DNA of 38,232 nucleotides from CAJWBT01 sp964401855 (GCA_964401855.1 CAYOAF010000054.1:1-38232), one strand, 5' to 3'. Positions 16,306-24,298 are shown, numbered from the stretch's first letter. Program-made: numbers and translations. Notes: generated from the sequence alone by a model not told the origin.

Positions 16306-16351
16306 CCTGGGTCCACCCGGGCCAATCTTGGAGGAGGTTTCGATTACGGCA

Positions 16352-17362
16352 ATGGACCTGACCGACCGTAAGCTGCTGAACTTGGTCCAGGGGCCTTTTC
16401 CCCTGATTGACCGGCCTTTCCTGAAGCTGGGCGAAGAGCTGGGGATCGGCGAGCAGGAAGTGTTGGACCGGCTGACCGAGCTGAAACGGGAAAACGTGGT
16501 GCGGCAGATAAGCGCCATTTTCGACACCCGCCGTCTCGGATACAAGACGACCCTGGTGGCCATGGCCCACGACCCGGACAAGTTGCACAAGGGGGCCCTT
16601 CAGATCAACCGGCACCCCGGTGTCAGCCACAACTACGCCCGAGAAGGGTCCCGCTACAATCTGTGGTTCACCCTGGCCGTCCCCCCGGACCACGACCTGG
16701 AAGCCACCGTTGAACAAATGGCCCGGGACACCGAGGCTCTGGACGCCCGGATCTTGCCGACCATCCGGTTTTTCAAGATCGGGGTGGCCTTCGACATGGT
16801 GGCCCAGAATGGGCCGTCCTCCAGCTTCAACCCGGCCGCCTCCACCAGCGGCTCCTCCAAGGACTGGAACCAGCCGGTTCCCCTATCCGAAGCGGACAAG
16901 GCGGCGATCCGAGAGCTGCAGGATGACCTGCACCTGACGGCACGGCCTTTCGACGGCATGGCCCGCAGGCTGGGCATGAGCACCACGGAACTTATGGCCC
17001 TGGCCGCCGGTTTCCAGGAGCGGAAGATCATGCGGCGCTACAGCGCCGTGCTGCACCACCGGCGCTCTGGCTTCCGGGCCAACGCCATGATAGTCTGGAA
17101 GGTGCCGCCGGAGCGATCCGAGGAAGTGGGCACGGCCATGGCCCAACACTCCGCCGTCACCCACTGCTACGAGCGCCCAACGTTCCCCGGCTGGCCCTAC
17201 ACCCATTTCACCATGGTCCACGCAACCTCCCCGGAGGGCTGCGAAAAGGTTGGGCGCGAGATCAGCGAGGCCACGGGGATCACCGAAAGGGCGTTTCTTT
17301 ACAGCACCAAGGAGTACAAGAAGACCCGGGTGCGCTACTTCGTGGAAGGCGCCGAGCGGTAG
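16352..17362 (+). CDS. ahbAB: Fused siroheme decarboxylase AhbA-AhbB (Lrp/AsnC fold)
   Basis: 336 residues made of two Lrp/AsnC-like halves. The first (1-150) has a winged helix, then RRLGYKTTLVAM, GVSHNYAREG and YNLWFTLAVP. The second (180-336) repeats the plan with RRYSAVLHHRRSGFRANAMIVWKVP, AVTHCYERPTFPGWPYTHFTMVHA and ITERAFLYSTKEYKKTRVRYF. These are the signatures of AhbA and AhbB, which together decarboxylate siroheme at C12 and C18 to give 12,18-didecarboxysiroheme. They are usually separate proteins forming a heterodimer; here a Ser/Pro-rich linker (about 155-180) joins them. Start: ATG 16352, 14 bases after GAGGAGG; the open frame begins at 16295 but overlaps the regulator. Nitrite reductase maturation factors NirDL/NirGH are related, but the heme-cluster context favours Ahb. 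Confidence 0.9.
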   Translation: MDLTDRKLLNLVQGPFPLIDRPFLKLGEELGIGEQEVLDRLTELKRENVVRQISAIFDTRRLGYKTTLVAMAHDPDKLHKGALQINRHPGVSHNYAREGSRYNLWFTLAVPPDHDLEATVEQMARDTEALDARILPTIRFFKIGVAFDMVAQNGPSSSFNPAASTSGSSKDWNQPVPLSEADKAAIRELQDDLHLTARPFDGMARRLGMSTTELMALAAGFQERKIMRRYSAVLHHRRSGFRANAMIVWKVPPERSEEVGTAMAQHSAVTHCYERPTFPGWPYTHFTMVHATSPEGCEKVGREISEATGITERAFLYSTKEYKKTRVRYFVEGAER

Positions 17363-17427
17363 GCTTCAACCGGCGCCCAGAGGCAGGAAGTGCCTGCCCC
17401 AAGGACCGATAATCGCAGGGCGTGACC

Positions 17428-18147
17428 ATGCCAACCTACTATCCAGTGTATCTCAATATCGAGGGCAAACTGTGCGTCATCATCGGCGGCGGCGACGTGG
17501 CCGAGGGCAAGATTGCCAAGCTGCTGGAGGCCGGAGCGAGAATCACCCTCATCAGCCCGGACGTGACCCCCGGCATCCGGGCCGCGGCCCAGAGGGGTGA
17601 GCTGGAGTGGCGCCCCCGGAAGTACCAGCCGGGGGACCTGTCAGGGGCGTTCATGGGCGTTGCCGCTACCAACGTCCATTCCGTAAGCACACGCATATTC
17701 GAGGAGGCGGAAGAGCGGGGCGTGCTGCTCAACGTGGTGGACGACACGCCCCGGTGCACCTTCATCACCCCCTCCATCGTGAAGCGGGGTGCGGTAACCC
17801 TGGCCATATCCACCGGCGGGGCCAGCCCGGCCCTGGCCCGGAAGGTGCGGGAGTCCCTAGCCAGCAGCCTGGCCCTGGAGTGGGCCGACCTGGCCGGAGT
17901 GCTATCCCGAGCCCGCCAAGAGGTGAAAACCCGGGGGCAGGCCGTCGATCCCCAACGCTGGCAGTGCTGCCTCACGCCGCATCTGCTGGAGCTGACCCAA
18001 ACCGGGCGCGAAGAGGAGGCTCTGGCCGCCCTTCTGTCCAACCTGCTGGCCGACGTATTGGACGGAGGCAAGGCGGACCTGTGTCCCAACATGGACCAGT
18101 GCCAGCCTGAAGGGTGCCCCGCCAAGCCCGTAGGACCGGCGGGCTGA
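17428..18147 (+). CDS. Precorrin-2 dehydrogenase / sirohydrochlorin ferrochelatase (Met8/CysG-N type)
   Basis: 239 residues from ATG 17428 (AGGG seven bases upstream). The NAD-binding Rossmann motif is at the start (LCVIIGGGDVAEGKIAKLLEAGA), followed by NVVDDTPRCTFITPSIVKRG and the ISTGGASPALARKVRE segment with the family's conserved Ser and Asp region. The enzyme oxidises precorrin-2 to sirohydrochlorin and, in bifunctional members, inserts iron to give siroheme. The C-terminus has a few cysteines (CPNMDQCQPEGCP) that are unusual for the family and could bind metal. It lies directly between the siroheme decarboxylase and HemC, so it would provide the substrate of the decarboxylase. Confidence 0.93.
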   Translation: MPTYYPVYLNIEGKLCVIIGGGDVAEGKIAKLLEAGARITLISPDVTPGIRAAAQRGELEWRPRKYQPGDLSGAFMGVAATNVHSVSTRIFEEAEERGVLLNVVDDTPRCTFITPSIVKRGAVTLAISTGGASPALARKVRESLASSLALEWADLAGVLSRARQEVKTRGQAVDPQRWQCCLTPHLLELTQTGREEEALAALLSNLLADVLDGGKADLCPNMDQCQPEGCPAKPVGPAG

Positions 18148-18275
18148 GCCTTTTCCCGGCCCATTGGACCGGTGCGCCGGCGACCCCATCATGGGGGAAT
18201 GCTCGTCCCGAGGCAGTGGCCCGGTTTCGGAGCGGCAATGTACCAATCTTACGTTTTGGAGGCGCCTGAGGCGGA

Positions 18276-19211
18276 GTGGGCTCACGCAAGGTGATAAAGT
18301 TGGGAAGCCGGGGTAGCGCCCTGGCGTTGCGTCAGTCGGAAGAAGTGCTGGCGCAGCTTCGCGCGCTCTATCCAGCCTTGTGGTTCCAGGTAACCAAAGT
18401 GGGCACTCGCGGGGACATCAACGCCCAGGCCCCGTTGGCCAGTATGGGTCTGGGGGTCTTCGTCAAAGAGATAGAGCGGGAGCTGCTGGATGGCCGGGTG
18501 GACCTGGCGGTGCATAGCCTCAAGGACCTGCCGATCGGCATTCCGCCGGAATTGGCCATCGGCGCCCTGCCGCTCCGGCAGGACCCTCGGGACGCCCTGG
18601 TCAACCGCTGGCACTGCGCCCTCGACCAGTTGCCCCAGGGGGCCCGGATCGGCACCAGCAGTCCCCGGCGGCGAGCCCTGCTCCAGAGCCTGTGCCCCCA
18701 GGTCACCGTAGTGCCGATCCGGGGAAACGTGGAGACCCGGCTCCGCAAAGCTCGAGGGGAGGATTGCGATGGCGCGGTCCTGGCGGCGGCGGGCCTGGTC
18801 CGGCTGGGTCTGACCGGGCAGGTCGCCGCGTACCTCTCTCCCCGGCAGTTCGTGCCGCCGCCGGGTCAGGGTACCCTGGCGGTGGAGGTACGGGCCGGCG
18901 ACGATTGGATGTTGGAGTTGCTCCGGCCCCTAGACCATGTCGAGACCCGGGACGCCGTAACCGCCGAGCGGGCCTTCCTGGAAATGCTGGGCGGCGGATG
19001 CCAGTTGCCCGCGGGCGCCTATGCCCGGAGGGAGGGCGATTCGTTGCTGATGACCGTGTTCCTCGGCTCTCCGGAGGGAGAAAGGGCGTTTCGGGCCGAA
19101 GCCGCGGGGGCGGTCCACGACTCGGCGAAGCTGGCTGGCGACGCCTATCGGTCCCTATTGCAACAGGGCGCGGGAGAGTTGCTCGAAGAGAACGGGACTT
19201 TCCGCGGCTAG
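18276..19211 (+). CDS. hemC: Porphobilinogen deaminase (hydroxymethylbilane synthase)
   Basis: 311 residues from GTG 18276. It starts with the expected KLGSRGSALALRQSE. The catalytic aspartate is in the AVHSLKDLP segment (Asp84), arginines that bind the growing chain are in GTSSPRRRALLQ, and the dipyrromethane cofactor is anchored by Cys242 (GGGCQLPAGAYA). The enzyme joins four porphobilinogens into hydroxymethylbilane. Length is normal. The neighbours before and after it are the steps on either side of uroporphyrinogen III. Confidence 0.97.
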   Translation: MGSRKVIKLGSRGSALALRQSEEVLAQLRALYPALWFQVTKVGTRGDINAQAPLASMGLGVFVKEIERELLDGRVDLAVHSLKDLPIGIPPELAIGALPLRQDPRDALVNRWHCALDQLPQGARIGTSSPRRRALLQSLCPQVTVVPIRGNVETRLRKARGEDCDGAVLAAAGLVRLGLTGQVAAYLSPRQFVPPPGQGTLAVEVRAGDDWMLELLRPLDHVETRDAVTAERAFLEMLGGGCQLPAGAYARREGDSLLMTVFLGSPEGERAFRAEAAGAVHDSAKLAGDAYRSLLQQGAGELLEENGTFRG

Positions 19212-19250
19212 TGCCCGGTCAACCTAGTCTTGGTAGGATGTCATTCTGAG

Positions 19251-19305
19251 GAGCGGAGCGACGAAGAATCTCATTGCAACGCCGAGATTCTTCGGTTCGC
19301 TGCTC
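19251..19305. repeat. Imperfect palindromic repeat in the hemC-cobA/hemD spacer
   Basis: Inner arms cgaagaatctc (19262-19272) and gagattcttcg (19284-19294) are perfectly complementary over 11 bases. The outer part (gagcggagcg and tcgctgctc) pairs with a small deletion. The sequence just to its left (tgtcattctgaggagc) is the kind of terminus seen in dispersed MITE-like palindromes of several bacterial genomes. It is probably a mobile or dispersed repeat, not a terminator, since no T-run follows. Confidence 0.6.
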
Positions 19306-19314
19306 TGAAAATCC

Positions 19315-19341
19315 CCCCCTTCTTCCTCGGGGAGAAGGGGG
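19315..19341. repeat. Second hairpin repeat in the hemC-cobA/hemD spacer
   Basis: cccccttcttcc (19315-19326) and ggagaaggggg (19331-19341) pair with one bulged T around a 4-base loop. It is similar in sequence style to the palindromes at 8417-8476 and 20938-20989. The hairpin ends 29 bases before the next start codon. Confidence 0.55.
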
Positions 19342-19370
19342 CAAGGGGATGAGGGACGCGGGAGACAGAT

Positions 19371-20888
19371 ATGCCCGGTAGAGTTTACCTGGTGGGCGCC
19401 GGCCCCGGTGACCCGGGGCTGCTCACGGTAAAGGGGCTTCGCTGCCTGGAACGAGCGGAGGTGGTGGTCTACGACCGCCTGCTGGACCCGTCGCTGCTGC
19501 AGGCGGCTTCGGCGTCGGCGGAGCGCGTGTTCGTGGGCAAGGAGCGGGGGCGGCAGGCCCTGACCCAGGACGAAATCAACCAGGTGTTGATCGACCGTGC
19601 CCGCGCCGGCCTGGAGGTGGTGCGCCTCAAGGGCGGCGACCCCTTCGTCTTCGGCCGGGGCGGCGAGGAAGCTCTGGCCCTGGCCCAGCACGGCATCCCC
19701 TTTGAAGTTGTCCCCGGCGTAACCTCGCCCGTGGCGGCGGCGGCCTACGCCGGCATTCCCCTCACCCACCGGGGCATCGCCGCGACGTTTACCGTGGTCA
19801 GCGGCAGCGAGGACCCGTCAAATCCGGAATCGACCGTTTCCTGGGAAGCCCTGGCCTGCGCCGGAGGGACCCTGGTGGTGCTGATGGGCTGGACCGGGCT
19901 GGAAACCATCCTCACCACACTCCTCCGCCACGGTTTGGCCCCGGACACGCCGGTGGCTCTGGTCCAGTGGGGCACCTGGCCGAGACAGGTTACCGTCACT
20001 GGACGCCTGGACAACACCATCGACCGGGGCCGGGAGGCCGGGCTTGAGCCGCCGGTTATCGCCGTCATCGGAAGAGTAGTGGGGTTGCGGGAGCAACTCC
20101 GTTGGTTCGACCGCCGTCCCCTGTTCGGCAAAAAGGTCTTGATCACCCGGTCGCAGACCCAGGCGTCAAAGCTGCGGGAAATGTTGGCGGCCCTAGGCGC
20201 CCAGCCGGTGGAGCTTCCCACTATTCAGACGGCCCCCCTGGAGGATTACGCCGCGCTGGACGCCGCGCTGGCCCGGCTCGGCGGCTTCCGCTGGGTTATT
20301 TTTACCAGCATCAACGCGGTGGAGGCGGTATTCGCCCGCCTGGAACGGGGAGAAACGCGCCGGGACGCCCGGGCCTTCGGGAACGCGCAGATTGGGGCCA
20401 TCGGACCGGCTACGGCGGAGGCCTTGCAGCGCCGCGGGCTCATCGCCAACTTTGTGCCCGCCAGGTCGGTGTCGGAGGCGGTGCTGGAGGAGCTATCGGG
20501 CCGGGACTGGGCGAACGTGCCGGTTTTCCTGCCCGCGGCCGATATCGGCCGGGACGCCCTGGCCCAAGGACTGGCCCGTTTGGGCGCCAAAGTGGAGCGA
20601 GTGGCCGCCTACCGCACCGTCACCCCCCCGAACATCGACGACCAGGCCCGGGAGATCCTGGACCAGCGGGTAGACGTGGTGACCTTCACCAGCTCCTCCA
20701 CGGTGCGCAACCTTCTGGAGGCGCTGGATGGCGACGGGTCGGGTCTGAAATCCAGTATAATAGCGTGCATCGGTCCAGCTACCGCGGCCACAGCCCGTGA
20801 ACTGGGCTTGCACGTCGACCTGGTGGCCGAACGCCATACCGTCGAAGGGCTGGTCGAAGCCCTCGTCCAACACCTGGGCCATAGCTAG
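19371..20888 (+). CDS. cobA-hemD: Fused uroporphyrinogen-III C-methyltransferase / uroporphyrinogen-III synthase
   Basis: 505 residues. The first half (1-245) is the SAM-dependent methyltransferase CobA/SUMT: VYLVGAGPGDPGLLTVKG at the N-terminus, VVRLKGGDPFVFGRGGEE, the VVPGVTSPVAAAAYAGIPLTHRG segment and a later TLVVLMG. The second half (250-505) is uroporphyrinogen-III synthase HemD (KKVLITRSQTQASKLREMLAALGAQPVELPTIQ, WVIFTSINAVEAVF, AIGPATAEAL, DVVTFTSSSTVRNL). The fusion closes hydroxymethylbilane to uroporphyrinogen III and methylates it twice to precorrin-2. Such fusions occur in Firmicutes and Chloroflexota. Channelling towards siroheme is a reasonable inference, since uroporphyrinogen III is here made and methylated by one chain. 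No hemE is visible in the window. Confidence 0.96.
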   Translation: MPGRVYLVGAGPGDPGLLTVKGLRCLERAEVVVYDRLLDPSLLQAASASAERVFVGKERGRQALTQDEINQVLIDRARAGLEVVRLKGGDPFVFGRGGEEALALAQHGIPFEVVPGVTSPVAAAAYAGIPLTHRGIAATFTVVSGSEDPSNPESTVSWEALACAGGTLVVLMGWTGLETILTTLLRHGLAPDTPVALVQWGTWPRQVTVTGRLDNTIDRGREAGLEPPVIAVIGRVVGLREQLRWFDRRPLFGKKVLITRSQTQASKLREMLAALGAQPVELPTIQTAPLEDYAALDAALARLGGFRWVIFTSINAVEAVFARLERGETRRDARAFGNAQIGAIGPATAEALQRRGLIANFVPARSVSEAVLEELSGRDWANVPVFLPAADIGRDALAQGLARLGAKVERVAAYRTVTPPNIDDQAREILDQRVDVVTFTSSSTVRNLLEALDGDGSGLKSSIIACIGPATAATARELGLHVDLVAERHTVEGLVEALVQHLGHS

Positions 20889-20937
20889 TGCTCTATCCAG
20901 CAAGTTGTTGAACTCGGGGTGACCCTCATCCTAGCCT

Positions 20938-20989
20938 TCCACCTTCGTAAGGGGGAGGGAACTAGTCCTCTCCCCCTTACGAAGGTGGA
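20938..20989. repeat. Long perfect palindrome in the cobA/hemD-hemB spacer
   Basis: Two 20-base arms (20938-20957 and 20970-20989) are perfectly complementary around a 12-base centre that is itself partly palindromic (actagt). Sequence type: tccaccttcgtaaggggg. It would form a very stable hairpin in RNA but has no T-run after it. Probably a dispersed element; it may also stabilise or attenuate the transcript inside the heme cluster. Confidence 0.7.
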
Positions 20990-21034
20990 GAGTTAGAGAG
21001 GGGTCCCTGCGACCACGTGAAAACGGAGGGACCC

Positions 21035-22018
21035 ATGGTTAGTTTTCCAGAACTGCGGCTCCGACGCCTGCGGGGACAGGAGCCCTTGAGGAGCATGATC
21101 CGGGAGACCTGCCTCTCCCCGGCCCAGTTCGTCTACCCCATGTTCGTGACCCACGGCAACGGAGTACGCGACCCCATCGAGCCCATGCCGGGCTGCTTTC
21201 ATCTTTCCCTGGACCGGCTGACCGAGGAGATTGGCGAGGTGGCCGAGCTGAGTATTCCATCGGTGCTCCTCTTCGGGCTGCCCGCGGAGAAGGACCCGTT
21301 GGGCACCGAAGGGTATGACCCGGAGGGCATTGTTCAGGAGGCGATTCGGGCCATCAAGCGGGACGTGCCCGATATGCTGGTGATCACCGACGTATGCGTC
21401 TGCGAGTACACCGACCACGGACATTGCGGCGTTGTTGAAAACGGCCGGGTGGACAACGACAAGACCCTGGACCTGCTGGCCCGGTCCGCCGTCTCCCACG
21501 TCCAGGCGGGGGCCGACCTGGTCGCCCCTTCCGCCATGATGGACGGGCAGGTCTGGGCGATACGGCAGGCGTTGAACGACCACGGGTACACCGATGTACC
21601 CATCATGGGGTACGCCGCCAAGTACGCCTCCGCCTTTTACGGTCCCTTCCGGGTGGCCGCGGACTCCACCCCCCAGTTCGGCGACCGCCGCAGCTACCAG
21701 ATGGACCCGGCCAACGTCCGCATGGCCATGCGGGAGATAGAGAGCGATATCGCCGAGGGGGCCGACATCGTCATGGTCAAGCCGGCGCTGTTCTACTTGG
21801 ACATCATCCGCCAGGCGAGGGAACGCTTCGACCTTCCCCTGGCCGCCTACAACGTGAGCGGCGAGTACTCGATGGTCAAGGCGGCGGCCCGCCAGGGCTG
21901 GGTCGACGAAAAGCAGGTGACCATGGAACTCCTGACCTCCATCAAACGGGCCGGCGCCGACATCATCCTCAGCTACCACGCCAAGGACGCCGCCCGCTGG
22001 CTAAAAGAGAGAGAATAG
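21035..22018 (+). CDS. hemB: Porphobilinogen synthase (delta-aminolevulinate dehydratase)
   Basis: 327 residues from ATG 21035, which has GGAGGG five bases upstream; the GTG at 21017 is less likely. Zinc-binding cysteines are present as DVCVCEYTDHGHC (Cys121, Cys123, Cys131), so it is a zinc-type enzyme. The two substrate-binding lysines are Lys196 (GYAAKYASAFYGPFR) and Lys249 (MVKPALFYLD). It condenses two 5-aminolevulinate molecules to porphobilinogen. It precedes hemL, which makes the substrate, by 81 bases. Confidence 0.97.
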   Translation: MVSFPELRLRRLRGQEPLRSMIRETCLSPAQFVYPMFVTHGNGVRDPIEPMPGCFHLSLDRLTEEIGEVAELSIPSVLLFGLPAEKDPLGTEGYDPEGIVQEAIRAIKRDVPDMLVITDVCVCEYTDHGHCGVVENGRVDNDKTLDLLARSAVSHVQAGADLVAPSAMMDGQVWAIRQALNDHGYTDVPIMGYAAKYASAFYGPFRVAADSTPQFGDRRSYQMDPANVRMAMREIESDIAEGADIVMVKPALFYLDIIRQARERFDLPLAAYNVSGEYSMVKAAARQGWVDEKQVTMELLTSIKRAGADIILSYHAKDAARWLKERE

Positions 22019-22099
22019 CCGCCGGTGCTTGCACCTAGCTGAGCCTACTCCCAGCAAAACGGGATGGGGTGAAAACGACATTATTGCGAAGGTCGGTTT

Positions 22100-23386
22100 A
22101 TGAATCTTTCCAGGTCTGAAAAGCTCTTTTCCAAAGCCCAGCAGCACATCCCCGGCGGGGTCAACAGCCCGGTACGGTCCTTCCGCGCCGTGGGCGGGAT
22201 CCCTCCGTTCATCGCCCGGGGCCAGGGCGCCAGGGTCTGGGACGTGGACGGCAACGAGTACATCGACTACTTGGGCTCCTGGGGCCCCCTGGTGCTGGGC
22301 CATGCCCACCCGGCGGTGGTCGACGCCGTCAAGAAGGCCGCTGCGGGGGGCACCAGCTTCGGTGCGCCAGTGGAGCAGGAGGTTGAACTGGCCCGGCTCA
22401 TCTGCGAGGCGTTGCCCTCGGTGGACATGGTCCGGCTGGTCAGCTCCGGCACCGAGGCATGCATGAGCGCCATCCGGATGGCCCGCGCCTTCACCGGCCG
22501 GGACAAGGTGGTCAAGTTCTCCGGCTGCTACCACGGCCACGCCGACGGCCTGCTGGTCAAGGCCGGCTCCGGGGCGTTGACCCACGGGGTGCCCACCAGC
22601 GCCGGGGTCCCCGCCTCCTACGCCAGCGAAACGCTGCTGGCCGACTACAACGGCCTGGCCTCGGTGGAGCGGCTGTTCACCGCCTATCCGGCGGACATAG
22701 CCGGGGTTATCGTGGAGCCGGTGGCGGGCAACATGGGGGTGGTGCCGCCGTCAAACGGTTTCTTGAAGGGATTGCGGGACCTGACGGCCCGGCACGGGGC
22801 TCTGTTCATCTTCGACGAGGTGATAACCGGGTTCCGCATTGCCTACGGCGGCGCCCAGGGCCTCTACGGCATCACACCTGACATCACCTGTCTGGGCAAG
22901 ATCATCGGCGGAGGCCTGCCGGTGGGCGCCTACGGCGGGCGGCGGGACATCATGGAGGTGGTCGCCCCCCTGGGCCCCATGTACCAGGCGGGCACCCTGT
23001 CCGGCAATCCCCTGGCCGTGGCCGCGGGAACGGCGGCGTTGCAAGAACTGCACCGCCCCGGCGCCTACGAACGGCTGGAGTCCCTGTCCCGCAGGCTCGT
23101 CGAGGGGCTGTCCGAGGTGTTCAGCCGCCTGGAGGTCCCCTCCACCGTCAACCGGGTCGGCTCCATGCTCACCGGCTTCCTCAACCCTGGGCCGGTGCAA
23201 ACGCTGGCCCAGGTAGAGCAGTCGGACGCGGCGCGGCACGGCCGGTTCTTTCACGCCCTCCTGGAAAGGGGCGTCTACACGGCGCCCTCCCAGTTCGAGG
23301 CAGGATTTGTCTCGCTGGCCCACACCGAGGATGATATAGACCGGACCATCGCGGTCGCCGAGGCGGCGCTCAAGGGTTCGGCTTGA
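22100..23386 (+). CDS. hemL: Glutamate-1-semialdehyde 2,1-aminomutase
   Basis: 428 residues. A fold-type I PLP enzyme: the PLP lysine is Lys267 (CLGKIIGGGLPVGAYGG), and the IFDEVITGFR segment holds the aspartate that contacts the pyridine nitrogen. The N-terminus (HIPGGVNSPVRSF) is diagnostic for HemL. It converts glutamate-1-semialdehyde into 5-aminolevulinate, so the organism uses the C5 pathway; the preceding glutamyl-tRNA reductase (hemA) is not in the window. It ends the plus-strand tetrapyrrole cluster and runs convergently to the NiSOD gene. Confidence 0.97.
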   Translation: MNLSRSEKLFSKAQQHIPGGVNSPVRSFRAVGGIPPFIARGQGARVWDVDGNEYIDYLGSWGPLVLGHAHPAVVDAVKKAAAGGTSFGAPVEQEVELARLICEALPSVDMVRLVSSGTEACMSAIRMARAFTGRDKVVKFSGCYHGHADGLLVKAGSGALTHGVPTSAGVPASYASETLLADYNGLASVERLFTAYPADIAGVIVEPVAGNMGVVPPSNGFLKGLRDLTARHGALFIFDEVITGFRIAYGGAQGLYGITPDITCLGKIIGGGLPVGAYGGRRDIMEVVAPLGPMYQAGTLSGNPLAVAAGTAALQELHRPGAYERLESLSRRLVEGLSEVFSRLEVPSTVNRVGSMLTGFLNPGPVQTLAQVEQSDAARHGRFFHALLERGVYTAPSQFEAGFVSLAHTEDDIDRTIAVAEAALKGSA

Positions 23387-23512
23387 CCGGACGGCCTCCG
23401 CACCCGCAATGAACGACCGGCTCCACCGCCAAGGTAGGGGAGCTGGTGCTGATGTTGTGGGAAGCCTGAACATAGGGGCGATTGGCCGATCGCCCTCACA
23501 CGATGGGCGCTC

Positions 23513-23989
23513 CTACGACCCGTACCGCACGGCGGCGTTGGGATCGCTGTAGACGACGTTCTTGGTCGCCCAGAAAACCACGCTGATCCGGTCGACGGCG
23601 GCAACCAACTCCTGGGCCGCCTCCGGGTCCACGTTCTGCTTGTTGCGCCCGGCCAGCTTCTCCGCGTCCCAGAAGGTGGTGTGCAGGTCGGGATGCGCTT
23701 CCACGTGCTCCGGGCGGAAGTAGTCGGCCCAGAGGACCCGCAGCTCATGCTTGCAGATTTCCGCGTGTTCCTCCTTGACGGTCACGTACCGGGATACCGT
23801 GTTCGCGTAGCCTTGGACGGCTCCGGCGTCGGCGCCGGGATCGGGCGCCGCCAGGGCCTGGATGCGTTGCACCATTTTCTGTACCGTCTGGGCCGCGATC
23901 TTGGCGGCTATGGGGTCATAGATCCCGCAAGGGATGTCACAGTGGGCCTCGGCGATTTCCGCCTTGATCAGACCGAAAGGGTTGAACAC
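23513..23989 (-). CDS. sodN: Nickel-containing superoxide dismutase
   Basis: 158 residues from GTG 23989 (GAGG seven bases upstream). The nickel hook HCDIPCGIYDP (16-26) follows a 15-residue pro-sequence. In the family, cleavage before the His exposes the N-terminal amine, and His1, Cys2, Cys6 (with Tyr9) then bind nickel and gate superoxide. The rest is helical, as expected for the four-helix bundle subunit of the hexamer. It converts superoxide to hydrogen peroxide and oxygen in the cytosol. Family members are usually next to sodX, the processing peptidase; none is adjacent here. A promoter with a perfect TATAAT lies just upstream. Confidence 0.93.
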   Translation of the reverse strand: MFNPFGLIKAEIAEAHCDIPCGIYDPIAAKIAAQTVQKMVQRIQALAAPDPGADAGAVQGYANTVSRYVTVKEEHAEICKHELRVLWADYFRPEHVEAHPDLHTTFWDAEKLAGRNKQNVDPEAAQELVAAVDRISVVFWATKNVVYSDPNAAVRYGS

Positions 23990-24010
23990 TGTCGTTCCTC
24001 CACGTTTATT

Positions 24011-24040
24011 ATTATATTGGCACCGTTATAGAGTACCGAA
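24011..24040 (-). promoter_or_regulatory. Promoter candidate for sodN
   Basis: A perfect TATAAT on the minus strand (24016-24011) with a weak TTCGGT (24040-24035) at an 18-base spacing. The short leader runs through GAGG into the GTG at 23989. The surrounding 30 bases are AT-rich. Confidence 0.55.
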
Positions 24041-24226
24041 AATCGAAGCGGCGCGCAAGCCCCGGCGCAAACTGCTCGCAGCGCCCGTTGTTGGCGAACC
24101 GCCCTCCGTGACAACTGTAAGGGCTCTTTTCACCCAACTCCCGACTGAAAGCATTTACCTTAGAGGAATTCGCGGGGATAATTGGGGCGGGTGGGACGGA
24201 GCCGCAAGCTGCCAAAGCCCACCAGG

Positions 24227-24256
24227 TTGTAACCGGCGGAGGCCGCCGCTTATAAT
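24227..24256 (+). promoter_or_regulatory. Sigma70-type promoter of ilvD
   Basis: TTGTAA (24227-24232) and a perfect TATAAT (24251-24256) are 18 bases apart, 43 bases before the GTG start. The 309-base spacer between sodN and ilvD otherwise carries only the sodN promoter; no leader peptide or T-box was recognised. Confidence 0.7.
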
Positions 24257-24298
24257 GGGCCAAGCTCGCCAACCGGCTCAGAAGAGGAGACAGCCACC

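Noticed and set aside
16295..16351. Longer N-terminus for the siroheme decarboxylase
   Set aside because: It would overlap the upstream regulator's stop region and add sequence unlike any AhbA; ATG 16352 is preferred.
15607..16590. 327-codon minus-strand open frame
   Set aside because: Antisense to the HTH regulator and the start of ahbAB; no recognisable motif.
20993..21979. 328-codon minus-strand open frame
   Set aside because: Antisense to hemB, which has all active-site residues; no domain or ribosome-binding site.
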